DNA of 64,000 nucleotides. Source: Acinetobacter sp. Ac_5812. GTDB taxonomy: Bacteria; Pseudomonadota; Gammaproteobacteria; Pseudomonadales; Moraxellaceae. Below are positions 36,250 to 45,033 of the stretch, in pieces (position 1 is the first letter of the stretch; each line of letters starts with the position of its first letter). The notes below the pieces were generated by a model. It worked only from the letters and a program-made list of their open reading frames with translations. It was not told where the DNA came from and did not search any database. A program made the translations under genes and the position numbers. The stretch lies in the NCBI RefSeq assembly GCF_013072695.1, contig NZ_LXUK01000025.1:1-64000 (forward strand). Direction: 5' to 3'.

Positions 36250-36570
36250 TTAAGCTTGATTATCCAAGAATTCTTGGGCTTTCTCTCCGACAAATTTACG
36301 GCCAGCATTATTGCCATTAATCCACTCTTCTACAGAGAACAAATCAAACATCCCCACTTTAAATAAGGTGGGCACCGCTAAGATCAACTCCTCTTCGACC
36401 ACACCGCGAACGCCTGCATTATATAAATTAATATTGTGCAGCATGGTCGCGACGGTACCGGTTTGTACTCGACTGCCATCTTTCAATGTGACTTGTGGTA
36501 AAACCTCGCCTTCTTGTAGTACTTTTTGATTAATTTCAGAGAGTTGTTGAGTACCAGTAATTGTAGACAT
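36250..36570 (-). CDS. Small conserved cytoplasmic protein, unknown function
   Basis: 106 aa with AGGA 7 nt before the start. No family name is certain. The sequence is compact and globular (QVTLKDGSRVQTGTVATMLHN, quoted in part; EEELILAVPTLFKVGMFDLF), without signal peptide, helices or cysteines. It lies alone between the GST gene and the infC terminator. Confidence 0.7.
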   Translation of the reverse strand: MSTITGTQQLSEINQKVLQEGEVLPQVTLKDGSRVQTGTVATMLHNINLYNAGVRGVVEEELILAVPTLFKVGMFDLFSVEEWINGNNAGRKFVGEKAQEFLDNQA

Positions 36571-36698
36571 GTCTTGTTCCTATTTTTAAATAGTGTAATT
36601 ATTAACACCCCCTATCATAGCTTGTTTTTATCTGTTCCAATGATGCTTAGAATTATTTAACAGATTTATCCCAGATTAGGTTATAAATTTTTAGGCAT

Positions 36699-36729
36699 AA
36701 AAAAGCACCGCTGAGAGCGGTGCTTTTTT
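36699..36729 (-). terminator. Intrinsic terminator of thrS-infC
   Basis: Stem AAAAAAGCACCGCT / AGCGGTGCTTTTTT with a GAG loop, 10 bp after the infC stop. It shows that the thrS-infC transcript ends here rather than reading into rpmI. Confidence 0.92.
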
Positions 36730-36739
36730 ATAAGAAAAA

Positions 36740-37291
36740 TTACTTTTTCTTTTTCGGACCAATTAACATGCCCATTTGACGACCTTCCATCTTCGGCGCT
36801 TGTTCAATCACGCCAAATTCAGCAACGTCTGCTTCAATTTTTTGCAATTGAGCCAAACCAAGCTGTTGATGTGCCATCTCACGACCACGGAATCGCAAAG
36901 TGATTTTTACCTTATTTCCTTCTTCAAGGAAACGTAAAATTGCACGCAATTTAATTTGGTAATCACCCACATCCGTTGCAGGACGTAATTTGATTTCTTT
37001 CACTTGCACTTGATGCTGTTTTTTCTTCGCATCTTTTTGCTTTTGCTTTAAGTCAAATAAGTGCTTGTTGTAGTCCATGATTTTACAAACAGGTGGTTCT
37101 GCATTCGCCACAATCTCAACAAGGTCAAGATTAGCTTCTTCTGCAGCACGCAATGCTTCATTTAATGAAACAACACCTTTTTGTTCTCCATCTGCAGCGA
37201 CGAGGCGTACTTCTTTCGCACGGATCTCATCGTTAATTGCAGGACGGTTACTTTTAGCACCTTGTTGTTGGTTACGGTCAGGCTGTTTAAT
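36740..37291 (-). CDS. infC: Translation initiation factor IF-3, AUU start
   Basis: 183 aa when started at the ATT codon at 37291, giving residues IKQPDRNQQQGAKSNRPAIN and then the conserved DEIRAKEVRLV. The first ordinary start codon, a TTG at 37153, would delete the N-terminal domain. GGAG lies 8 nt before the ATT and within the end of thrS; the ATT is 5 nt after the thrS stop. An AUU start is the known basis of IF-3 autoregulation in E. coli. The C-terminal domain includes KIMDYNKHLFDLKQKQKDAKKK (quoted in part) and MLIGPKKKK at the end. Confidence 0.95.
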   Translation of the reverse strand: MKQPDRNQQQGAKSNRPAINDEIRAKEVRLVAADGEQKGVVSLNEALRAAEEANLDLVEIVANAEPPVCKIMDYNKHLFDLKQKQKDAKKKQHQVQVKEIKLRPATDVGDYQIKLRAILRFLEEGNKVKITLRFRGREMAHQQLGLAQLQKIEADVAEFGVIEQAPKMEGRQMGMLIGPKKKK

Positions 37292-37296
37292 CTTTA

Positions 37297-39219
37297 TTAC
37301 TCCACGATATACCGGCCACGTTCGGCAACGGCAGATTTCACTAAGTCAATAAATGCATCTACTGACATAGTACCTAAATTTTTTCCTGAGCGAGTACGCA
37401 CATTGACTGTACCTTCTTCAACTTCTCGATCACCGAGAACCAGAAGGTAAGGAATACGCTCTAGGGTACGCTCACGAATCTTAAATCCGATCTTTTCATT
37501 TCTCAAGTCAGAAATGGCACGAAGACCATTTTCTTTGAGTTTTGCGACCACTTGCTCACTTGCTTCCGCTTGTGAATCAGTAATATTCATGACACAAGCT
37601 TGGATTGGTGTAAGCCATGGTGGCATGAAGCCCGCATAGTGTTCAATTAGTATACCAATAAAACGCTCGAAACTGCCAAGAATTGCACGATGAAGCATGA
37701 CCGGTTGATCACGATCATTGTCTTCAGTGACATAAGATGCATCTAAACGAATTGGTAAGTTGAAGTCACACTGGATTGTACCGCATTGCCATACACGGCC
37801 TAAGCAGTCTTTCAATGAGAATTCAATTTTCGGACCATAGAATGCCCCTTCACCTGGTTGTAGGTCCCAAGCCAAGCCAGCATCATCTAAAGCATCTGCT
37901 AAAGATTTTTCAGCCAAATCCCAAAGTGCATCATCACCCACACGCTTTTCTGGACGTGTAGACAATTTCATTTGCACTTCTTCAAAACCGAAGTCTTTAT
38001 ACACATCCAAAGTCAGCTTAATAAAGTCTGCAACTTCTTTACCAATCTGTTCTTTGGTACAGAAGATATGTGCATCATCTTGAGTAAAACCACGAACACG
38101 CATAATGCCGTGCAAAGAACCTGATGGCTCATTACGATGACAAGAACCAAATTCAGCGAGGCGAATTGGTAAATCACGATAAGATTTTAAACCTTGGTTA
38201 AAGACCTGTACGTGACATGGGCAGTTCATTGGCTTGACTGCATAGTTACGACTTTCAGAATGCGTCGTAAACATATTTTCAGCATAGTTTGCCGCATGCC
38301 CAGACTTTTCCCAAAGCGTAAAGTCTACGATTTGCGGTGTCTTAATTTCTTGGTAACCATTGTCTTGCTGAACTTTACGCATGTATTGTTCAAGCACTTG
38401 GTAAATAGTCCAACCGTTCGGATGCCAGAACACCATACCCGGTGCTTCTTCTTGCATATGGAACAAGTCTAATGCCTTACCAATTTTACGGTGGTCACGC
38501 TTTTCAGCTTCTTCAATACGTTTGATATAAGCAGCTAACTGCTTTTTGTCCGCCCAAGCAGTACCATAAATACGCTGTAGCTGTTCATTCTTCGCATCAC
38601 CACGCCAGTAAGCACCAGAGATTTTAGTGAGTTTGAATGATTTTAAGAATTTAGTATTAGGTACATGCGGACCACGGCACATATCTAAATAGTCTTGATG
38701 GTAGTACAAGCCCATTTGAGTTTCATTTGGCATGTCTGCGATCAAGCGTAACTTGTATTCTTCGCCGCGTGCTGTGAATTCAGCGATCACATCTTCACGT
38801 GGTGTCATCTTTTTGATGACGTCATAGTCTTGGTCGATGAGCTTTTTCATGCGCTCTTCAACCGCAGCCATATCATCCAAAGTGAATGGACGTGGCATCC
38901 AGATGTCGTAGTAGAAACCTTCTTCGATCACAGGACCGATCACCATTTTCGCTTCTGGGAACAATTGCTTAACGGCATGTCCTACCAAGTGCGCACATGA
39001 GTGACGAATGATTTCTAAACCTTCTTCATCTTTAGGGGTAATAATCTGAACTGTTGCATCTTCTGTGATTAAATCACAAGCATCCACCAAGCGATCATTG
39101 ATACGGCCAGCAACAGTATTCTTTGCAAGACCTGGACCAATGCTCTGAGCAAGTTCCATCACAGAAATCGGATGATCAAACTGTTTCTGATCACCATTTG
39201 GTAAAGTAATGATTGGCAT
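37297..39219 (-). CDS. thrS: Threonine-tRNA ligase
   Basis: 640 aa, full length. TGS domain (about 1-62), editing domain with HSCAHLVGHAVKQL, class II core with MNCPCHVQVFNQG (zinc Cys) and RLAEFGSCHRNEPSG, motif 3 MLHRAILGSFERFIGILIEH, and C-terminal anticodon-binding domain with SDLRNEKIGFKIRE (long runs quoted in part). It charges tRNA-Thr and edits Ser-tRNA-Thr. AAGGA lies 7 nt before the ATG; a leader hairpin sits just upstream. Confidence 0.98.
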   Translation of the reverse strand: MPIITLPNGDQKQFDHPISVMELAQSIGPGLAKNTVAGRINDRLVDACDLITEDATVQIITPKDEEGLEIIRHSCAHLVGHAVKQLFPEAKMVIGPVIEEGFYYDIWMPRPFTLDDMAAVEERMKKLIDQDYDVIKKMTPREDVIAEFTARGEEYKLRLIADMPNETQMGLYYHQDYLDMCRGPHVPNTKFLKSFKLTKISGAYWRGDAKNEQLQRIYGTAWADKKQLAAYIKRIEEAEKRDHRKIGKALDLFHMQEEAPGMVFWHPNGWTIYQVLEQYMRKVQQDNGYQEIKTPQIVDFTLWEKSGHAANYAENMFTTHSESRNYAVKPMNCPCHVQVFNQGLKSYRDLPIRLAEFGSCHRNEPSGSLHGIMRVRGFTQDDAHIFCTKEQIGKEVADFIKLTLDVYKDFGFEEVQMKLSTRPEKRVGDDALWDLAEKSLADALDDAGLAWDLQPGEGAFYGPKIEFSLKDCLGRVWQCGTIQCDFNLPIRLDASYVTEDNDRDQPVMLHRAILGSFERFIGILIEHYAGFMPPWLTPIQACVMNITDSQAEASEQVVAKLKENGLRAISDLRNEKIGFKIRERTLERIPYLLVLGDREVEEGTVNVRTRSGKNLGTMSVDAFIDLVKSAVAERGRYIVE

Positions 39220-39236
39220 AATAAAATCCTTAAGGA

Positions 39237-39265
39237 GTGATGCCCTCTACGAAGGAGCATATCAC
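39237..39265 (-). promoter_or_regulatory. Candidate tRNA-Thr-mimic operator in the thrS leader
   Basis: Read on the minus strand: two 11-nt arms (GTGATATGCTC and GAGGGCATCAC, nine pairs with two mismatches) enclose a 7-nt loop CTTCGTA, and the hairpin ends 17 nt before the ATG, just upstream of the AAGGA. The loop size equals an anticodon loop and contains CGT, a tRNA-Thr anticodon, though shifted by one position. E. coli ThrRS represses its own translation by binding such a leader hairpin. Confidence 0.55.
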
Positions 39266-39483
39266 CGCGAGATTATGTATTGAGGCAAGCCTCAAAAAAT
39301 AAAAAACGGCGGATAAAAAAGTATACAAGATTTTACACGGGTTTAGCTGTGGATGAAACCTCTGAACCAGAAAAACCCAAGATCAGTTGAGATTCATCTC
39401 CGACTAAAGCCTAAATGCTTTAGACTCGATGACAGACTAGCTTAATAGTAATTAATGAAAAGAACAGAAAGGAAGCAAGACAC

Positions 39484-41130
39484 ATGGTCAGTGCATATGA
39501 CGAACTACCCAGAAATCCAGCAAATTTTGTTGCCTTATCGCCGTTACGCTACTTGGAACGGGCTGCTTATATTTATCCCCATCAAGCCGCAATTATTCAT
39601 GGCGAACGTCAAATCACATGGCAACAGACCTATCTGCGCTGCCGTCAGTTTGCTCATCAATTAACAAATTTGGGTATCCAAAAAAATGATACCGTTTCAG
39701 TAATGCTACCCAACATCCCCGCCATGATTGAAGCGCATTTTGCAGTCCCCATGGCTGGCGCAGTACTCAACACCTTGAATACCCGACTCGATGCCAAAAC
39801 CATTGCCTTTATGCTCGAACATGCGGAAGCCAAAGTGCTATTGGTCGATCCTGAATTTCGTCAAGTGGCTGAAGAAGCGCTCACGCTTGTCTCACAAGAC
39901 ATTACTGTGATTGATGTCTTTGATACTGAGTTTGATGGTGAACAAATTGCGATTGGTCAATATGAATATGAAGCATGGATAGCACAAGGTGACCCTGCCT
40001 TTGAATGGCTACTTCCTCAAGATGAATGGGATGCGATTAGCCTCAGCTATACCTCTGGCACCACGGGTAATCCCAAGGGGGTGGTCTATCACCATCGCGG
40101 TGCTTATTTGAATGCAGCCAGCAATATTTTGGCCTGTGGCATGAAACCCCGCGCGGTATACCTTTGGACACTCCCTCTATTTCATTGCAATGGTTGGTGC
40201 TTTGCTTGGTCAATTGCCGCCAGTGGTGGTACCAATATCTGCCTACGTCGTGTCGACCCCACGTTAATTTTCAAATACATTGCAGCATATAAAGTCGATT
40301 ATTTCTGTGGTGCACCGATAGTATTGTCCATGCTAATCAACACGCCAAGCGAACAGAAAACGGCTTTTGAGCATCATGTTGAAGTCATGGTGGCGGGTGC
40401 AGCACCACCCGTGGCGATCATCGAGGGGATGCGCAATATCGGTATTAACGTCAATCATGTTTATGGTTTGACTGAAACTTACGGTCCTTCCGCACTCTGT
40501 GCTTCTCAAGCAGGCTGGAGCGATTTATCTATCCAAGAACAAGCGCAACTCCACTCACGTCAAGGCGTACCTTATCCATTACAAGACAGCATGCGCGTGC
40601 TCGATCCTGACACCATGCTACCTGTGCCCAATGATGGACAAACCATGGGTGAAATCATGTTCCGTGGCAATATCGTGATGAAAGGTTATTTGAAAAATGC
40701 TCAAGCCACGGAAGAAGCGTTTAAAGGTGGCTGGTTTCACACAGGTGATTTAGCGGTGAGTCATCCTGATGGTTATGCCAAGATTACCGATCGCTCGAAA
40801 GATATTATTATTTCAGGCGGTGAAAACATTTCCTCGCTCGAAGTTGAAGATGTGCTTTATCGCCACCCTGCTGTGCTCACTGCTGCGGTGGTCGCCAAAC
40901 CTGATCAACGTTGGCAAGAAGTGCCGTGTGCTTTTATTGAACTCAAACAAGGTGCATCCGCATCAGCCGAAGAAATCATTGCACATTGTCAAAAAGAACT
41001 CGCTCGATTTAAAGTTCCGAAAGATGTAGTGATTACTGAGATCCCAAAAACTTCGACAGGAAAATTACAGAAATTTATTTTAAGAGAGTGGGCCAAAGAA
41101 CGGGCGGCAGATAGCTCAACAAACTCATAA
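39484..41130 (+). CDS. Acyl-CoA synthetase (AMP-binding family)
   Basis: 548 aa. The AMP-binding signature is LSYTSGTTGNPKGVVYHHRG. Further motifs are VYGLTETYGPSALC, GWFHTGDLAVSHPDGYAKITDRSKD (quoted in part), and the C-terminal catalytic lysine region PKTSTGKLQKFILRE. It activates a carboxylic acid to its CoA ester through an acyl-adenylate. Its layout resembles medium/short-chain and methylmercaptopropionate-type ligases; the substrate is not determinable. Monocistronic, divergent from thrS. Confidence 0.92.
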   Translation: MVSAYDELPRNPANFVALSPLRYLERAAYIYPHQAAIIHGERQITWQQTYLRCRQFAHQLTNLGIQKNDTVSVMLPNIPAMIEAHFAVPMAGAVLNTLNTRLDAKTIAFMLEHAEAKVLLVDPEFRQVAEEALTLVSQDITVIDVFDTEFDGEQIAIGQYEYEAWIAQGDPAFEWLLPQDEWDAISLSYTSGTTGNPKGVVYHHRGAYLNAASNILACGMKPRAVYLWTLPLFHCNGWCFAWSIAASGGTNICLRRVDPTLIFKYIAAYKVDYFCGAPIVLSMLINTPSEQKTAFEHHVEVMVAGAAPPVAIIEGMRNIGINVNHVYGLTETYGPSALCASQAGWSDLSIQEQAQLHSRQGVPYPLQDSMRVLDPDTMLPVPNDGQTMGEIMFRGNIVMKGYLKNAQATEEAFKGGWFHTGDLAVSHPDGYAKITDRSKDIIISGGENISSLEVEDVLYRHPAVLTAAVVAKPDQRWQEVPCAFIELKQGASASAEEIIAHCQKELARFKVPKDVVITEIPKTSTGKLQKFILREWAKERAADSSTNS

Positions 41131-41133
41131 TCA

Positions 41134-41165
41134 AAAAAAGAAGTTTCCAAGGAAACTTCTTTTTT
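41134..41165. terminator. Bidirectional terminator, acyl-CoA ligase / darP
   Basis: Perfect 15-bp stem AAAAAAGAAGTTTCC / GGAAACTTCTTTTTT with a 2-nt AA gap, between two convergent genes. Confidence 0.9.
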
Positions 41166-41169
41166 AGTT

Positions 41170-41706
41170 TTAACCTTGCTCAGATAACAAAGCAACTTGT
41201 TGCACGTAATTCACAAATTTAAGCTTAGACGCTGCAAGCTCTTCTTCACTGACCTGCTGCTTCATATCACGGTGAATTCGCAATACATGCTGGCGCAAGG
41301 TATGGCGTTCAGATGCATTAAACACCTTGCTAAACTCATTGATGATCGGGTCACCCTGATCAATCATACGATCAACCCAACGCATTAATTGCATTTGTTT
41401 TTTAGCGCCTTGTTGCGGGGTTAAATACGATAAAATGATGGTTTCATCTTCATTTCGCAATAATTTACCAATACGTAAAAATTGACGGCGGCGTGCTTCA
41501 TGCGCACTAATATTTTGTATTTCAAGTAAAGCATCAATGAGACGCTCATCAACTGGAAGTTTCTGAATCTGTTTTTTATTCAGCTGAGCCAATTGCTCAC
41601 CTAAAGCTGCCATTCGCTGCACAGCTTTTTTTTGCTCAGTCCTACTCGCACGTCCTTCTAATGACTCAAAATCTTCATCGGTATAACGTTGGGTACCACG
41701 TGCCAC
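41170..41706 (-). CDS. darP: DarP (YjgA) ribosome biogenesis factor
   Basis: 178 aa, Lys/Arg/Gln-rich helical protein. QKKAVQRMAALGEQLAQLNKKQI (quoted in part), LIDALLEIQNISAHEARRRQ and FLRIGKLLRNED match the DUF615/YjgA family, which assists 50S subunit assembly at the peptidyl-transferase centre. It lies 2 bp after ptsO and ends the minus-strand operon. Confidence 0.93.
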   Translation of the reverse strand: MARGTQRYTDEDFESLEGRASRTEQKKAVQRMAALGEQLAQLNKKQIQKLPVDERLIDALLEIQNISAHEARRRQFLRIGKLLRNEDETIILSYLTPQQGAKKQMQLMRWVDRMIDQGDPIINEFSKVFNASERHTLRQHVLRIHRDMKQQVSEEELAASKLKFVNYVQQVALLSEQG

Positions 41707-41708
41707 TA

Positions 41709-41978
41709 TTACTCTGCCTCGTAAAATTTTGCTGCGAACAGCGTTTGAATTTCTTCCAGTGCCTTATCTTCATCAGCACCTTCAATTACCAATCTTAATG
41801 TGGTGCCTTTACCTGCACCCAACATCAACAATGACATAATATTTTTTGCATCGACCAACTTATCGCCCTTACCAATTTGGATAGAAGAACGGAATTTCGT
41901 CGTCACTTCAATAAGTTTACCAGATGCACGAGCATGTAAGCCGAGTTTATTAATTACATCAATTGTTGTGTCTATCAT
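41709..41978 (-). CDS. ptsO: NPr, HPr-family phosphocarrier of the nitrogen PTS
   Basis: 89 aa. The phosphorylated His15 lies in NKLGLHARASGKL, and the Ser-46-like region is VDAKNIMSLLMLGAGKGTTL. No sugar PTS genes are nearby and rapZ overlaps its start by 4 bp, which identifies it as NPr rather than sugar-PTS HPr. It should pass phosphate from PtsP to PtsN. In A. baumannii NPr is linked to the GigA/GigB pathway, whose genes lie at 1186-2808. Confidence 0.93.
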   Translation of the reverse strand: MIDTTIDVINKLGLHARASGKLIEVTTKFRSSIQIGKGDKLVDAKNIMSLLMLGAGKGTTLRLVIEGADEDKALEEIQTLFAAKFYEAE

Positions 41979-42826
41979 GACCAGTGCTTCATTTCTCTAT
42001 GTAAGATTTGGACAGCCCATTTTGCCTCAAGGGCTTGTTTGAGTCTATCTACAATATAAACCGACCGATGTTGCCCGCCCGTACATCCCACAGAAATGGT
42101 CATGTAATGGCGATGCCCTTCTGCAAAAGCAGGCAACCACTTATCTAGAAAAGTATAAATATCTTCAAACATTTCGTTGGTTTGTTGACTACCTTCTAAA
42201 AAGCGGCGTACAGGCTCATCTAAACCTGAAAAACGGCGTAATTCTAAATCCCAATGTGGATTTGGTAAATGTCGTACGTCAAAAACATAATCTGCGTCTA
42301 ACGGAATACCATGCTTATAACCAAAGGACTGTAAAATGACGATTAAATTATCTGACTGCCCAAGCTTAGACAATAAAATATGTTTTAAATCATGAACACT
42401 TTTATCAGTGGTATCAATATGTACTGTGGAACGGAATTGTATCGGAATGAGCAATTGCTTCTCTTCTTGGATACATTGCAACAGACTATTAAAACGACTG
42501 GCCAAAGGATGTGGTCGACGCGATGCACTAAAACGCGCAATCAAATCTTGATCCTGAGTGGTCAGGTAGATCACATCGACCGAACCATGTCTTTTTAATT
42601 GCTCAAAGACATGATCAAACTCTTGCATATCTGCACGGGTACTTCGAATATCGACCCCAAGCGCAAGTTGCTCCAGATTATTTTCATGATCTAGTTTTGC
42701 CACAATTTCAGGCAATAACGCCAAAGGTAAGTTATCTATACAATAATAGCCCAAGTCTTCAAGCACTTGTAATGCAGAGGATTTTCCTGAACCGGATTGA
42801 CCTGTAACGATAAGAATACGCTTCAT
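41975..42826 (-). CDS. rapZ: RapZ RNase adapter / nucleotide-binding protein
   Basis: 283 aa, full length. Walker A GQSGSGKSSALQVLEDLGYY (quoted to 20), Walker-B-like DVRHLPNPHWD region, and the C-terminal SVGCTGGQHRSVYIVDRL that senses glucosamine-6-phosphate in E. coli. There RapZ guides GlmZ sRNA decay. It overlaps ptsO by 4 bp (ATGA). In many Proteobacteria this pair follows rpoN-hpf-ptsN, but here it follows panC. Confidence 0.96.
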   Translation of the reverse strand: MKRILIVTGQSGSGKSSALQVLEDLGYYCIDNLPLALLPEIVAKLDHENNLEQLALGVDIRSTRADMQEFDHVFEQLKRHGSVDVIYLTTQDQDLIARFSASRRPHPLASRFNSLLQCIQEEKQLLIPIQFRSTVHIDTTDKSVHDLKHILLSKLGQSDNLIVILQSFGYKHGIPLDADYVFDVRHLPNPHWDLELRRFSGLDEPVRRFLEGSQQTNEMFEDIYTFLDKWLPAFAEGHRHYMTISVGCTGGQHRSVYIVDRLKQALEAKWAVQILHREMKHWS

Positions 42827-42846
42827 GGCGTTTTGCCCTTCATTTT

Positions 42847-43692
42847 TTATGTTTTAAAGTCGATTTGTAGGTTATCAATCAACCGTGTTGAACCGAGCTT
42901 GGCCGCAATAAATAACACCAAGTTTTGGTCAAATTGTTGAATAGGTTGCAAGTTGGTTTGTCGAGCTTCCACATAATCCACAACAAAACCCACTTGTGTC
43001 AATTGAGCAGAGATATTTTCTAACACTTGTGACAAAGCTTGCCCTTCATGCAATTGCTGTTCGGCTTGTTTGAGCAACTGGTAAATCGTCGGTGCGACAG
43101 CACGTTGCTGTTCAGTCAAATACCCATTACGCGAGCTTAAAGCAAGACCATCTTCAGCACGAACAATCGGTACACCAATGACTTCTAATGGCATGTTCAA
43201 GTCTTGAACCAACTGACGAATTACAGCCAATTGCTGATAATCTTTTTGGCCAAAGAAAGCATAGTCTGGATGTACAATATTGAAAAGCTTAGTGACAACA
43301 ACAGCAACACCATCAAAATGGCCAGGACGCGATTGACCACAAAGATCATCGGTAATTTGACCAATGCTGATATTGGTTAAACGCGGTTGAGTACCGTACA
43401 TTTGCTCAACAGATGGTGCGAAAATAATATCGCACCCCACATCTGCCAATAAACGGCTATCTTGCTCTAAAGTACGTGGATAACTATCGAAATCTTCGCC
43501 AGCACCAAATTGAATTGGATTGACGAAAATACTGACCACCACCACATCACACAGTTTTTTTGCTTCACGCACCAAAGTCAAATGACCTTCGTGCAAATTC
43601 CCCATGGTCGGTACAAAACCAATTAATTTTTTTGAGCTGCGCGCAGGTGCCAATGATGCGGTTAAGCCTTGTATTGTTGTTTCAGTTTTCAT
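42847..43692 (-). CDS. panC: Pantothenate synthetase
   Basis: 281 aa. It joins pantoate and beta-alanine using ATP. The HIGH-like motif is in GFVPTMGNLHEGHLTLVREA, followed by VVVSIFVNPIQFG, FFGQKDYQQL and LALSSRNGYLT. It lies 3 bp after panB in the same operon. panD, for beta-alanine supply, is not in the window. Confidence 0.98.
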   Translation of the reverse strand: MKTETTIQGLTASLAPARSSKKLIGFVPTMGNLHEGHLTLVREAKKLCDVVVVSIFVNPIQFGAGEDFDSYPRTLEQDSRLLADVGCDIIFAPSVEQMYGTQPRLTNISIGQITDDLCGQSRPGHFDGVAVVVTKLFNIVHPDYAFFGQKDYQQLAVIRQLVQDLNMPLEVIGVPIVRAEDGLALSSRNGYLTEQQRAVAPTIYQLLKQAEQQLHEGQALSQVLENISAQLTQVGFVVDYVEARQTNLQPIQQFDQNLVLFIAAKLGSTRLIDNLQIDFKT

Positions 43693-43695
43693 GAA

Positions 43696-44505
43696 TTAAA
43701 GCTCAACTTGAAAGGTATGTTCCTTGGCAGGGAACGACTGATCTTGCACTGCGGCATGATACGATTTAAACGCATCAACAATTGCAGTTTCACCCGCTTG
43801 CTCTTTCATAAAGTTGCGCACAAAACGTGCCACGCGACCAAAGGTCAAACCAAGCATGTCCTGTACCACCAGCACTTGACCATCTGTTTCATTGCCCGCA
43901 CCAATTCCAATCACTGGCGTATTCGGGAATAATTCAGCAATCTCTTTGCCCAGTTGAGCTGGGACACACTCAAGTAATAAAACAGCAGCGCCCGCATCAA
44001 CCACCGCTTGGCAATCTGCGATCAATTGATCCGCGGCTTCGCGTGTTCTTGCTTGAAGCTTATAGCCGCCAAACACGTGCACAGATTGTGGTGTTAGACC
44101 TAAATGGACACAGACAGGGATACCATTACGGGTTAATACCGTAACCAATTCGCTAAGCCAAGCCCCACCTTCGATCTTGACCATTTGTGCACCGACTTGC
44201 ATCACAGTCTTGGCATTTTTCAAGCCATCTTCAAGCGTTGCATAGCTCATAAATGGCAAATCAGTCATGATTAAGGCATGTGCGTTACCGCGACGTACAG
44301 CTGCGGTATGGTAAGCCATATCTTCGACAGTGACAGGAAGTGTAGAGTCTCTGCCTTGAATCGCCATTCCTAGAGAGTCACCGATTAAAATCGTATCAAT
44401 TTCAGCCAATTCCATCGCTTTCGCCATACTTGCATCATAGCAAGTGAGGCATGAGAACTTACGTCCTTCGGCTTTAAACTTTCTTAAGTCACTTAGACTA
44501 ATCAT
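43696..44505 (-). CDS. panB: 3-methyl-2-oxobutanoate hydroxymethyltransferase
   Basis: 269 aa, full length. It makes ketopantoate from alpha-ketoisovalerate and methylene-THF. Motifs: FSCLTCYDASMAKAMELAE, ILIGDSLGM, MVKIEGGAWLSE, HLGLTPQSVHVFGGYK and IGIGAGNETDGQVLV. The folate link with folK just upstream is consistent, as PanB uses a folate cofactor. Confidence 0.98.
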   Translation of the reverse strand: MISLSDLRKFKAEGRKFSCLTCYDASMAKAMELAEIDTILIGDSLGMAIQGRDSTLPVTVEDMAYHTAAVRRGNAHALIMTDLPFMSYATLEDGLKNAKTVMQVGAQMVKIEGGAWLSELVTVLTRNGIPVCVHLGLTPQSVHVFGGYKLQARTREAADQLIADCQAVVDAGAAVLLLECVPAQLGKEIAELFPNTPVIGIGAGNETDGQVLVVQDMLGLTFGRVARFVRNFMKEQAGETAIVDAFKSYHAAVQDQSFPAKEHTFQVEL

Positions 44506-44544
44506 GATGATGTCCTCTACAGGCGTTTCCAGAACGAAACAGTC

Positions 44545-45033
44545 TTAAGCACTTGCCCAAGACTGGTCTGCTATTACAGTCAAGTTTGCTTGCTGCACCA
44601 GTTCTAAATCTTTTAATGAATGTCCATTTAATTGTAAATGAGCATCTAAATCTAATAAGGGAATAATCACAAAATCACGTTGCAAGAGACCAATGTGCGG
44701 CACGGTCAAACGTTCATTTTGGATCTGCTCTTGACCATAGATTAATAAATCCAGATCAAGGGTACGCTCTCCCCAGCGTCGTAACCGGACACGTCCAGAC
44801 TCTTGCTCAAATTGTTGTAATTGATCAAGTAAAGCAAGTGGTGCTAGCGTGGTGTCCAATTGAACAACGGCATTTAAATAGTTGGGTTGATCTTGCGGTC
44901 CCATCGGCGGACTTTGATAAAGTCGTGATACCTGTACAGCTCCCAAGGTCGCGAGCTTCGCAACAGCTTCACTCAGAATCTGTTGCGAATCACCTAAGTT
45001 ACTCCCCAAGCCGATATAGGTACGAATGGTCAT
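44545..45033 (-). CDS. folK: HPPK, 2-amino-4-hydroxy-6-hydroxymethyldihydropteridine diphosphokinase
   Basis: 162 aa. It pyrophosphorylates the pterin precursor in folate synthesis. The family signature GLGSNLGDSQQIL at the N-terminus and RRWGERTLDLDLLIYG are intact. The start overlaps the pcnB stop by 4 bp, and panB follows 39 bp downstream. Confidence 0.97.
   Translation of the reverse strand: MTIRTYIGLGSNLGDSQQILSEAVAKLATLGAVQVSRLYQSPPMGPQDQPNYLNAVVQLDTTLAPLALLDQLQQFEQESGRVRLRRWGERTLDLDLLIYGQEQIQNERLTVPHIGLLQRDFVIIPLLDLDAHLQLNGHSLKDLELVQQANLTVIADQSWASA

Noticed and set aside
39455..39664. ORF overlapping the acyl-CoA ligase start
   Set aside because: It is in another frame of a clear AMP-binding protein and has no recognisable domain.
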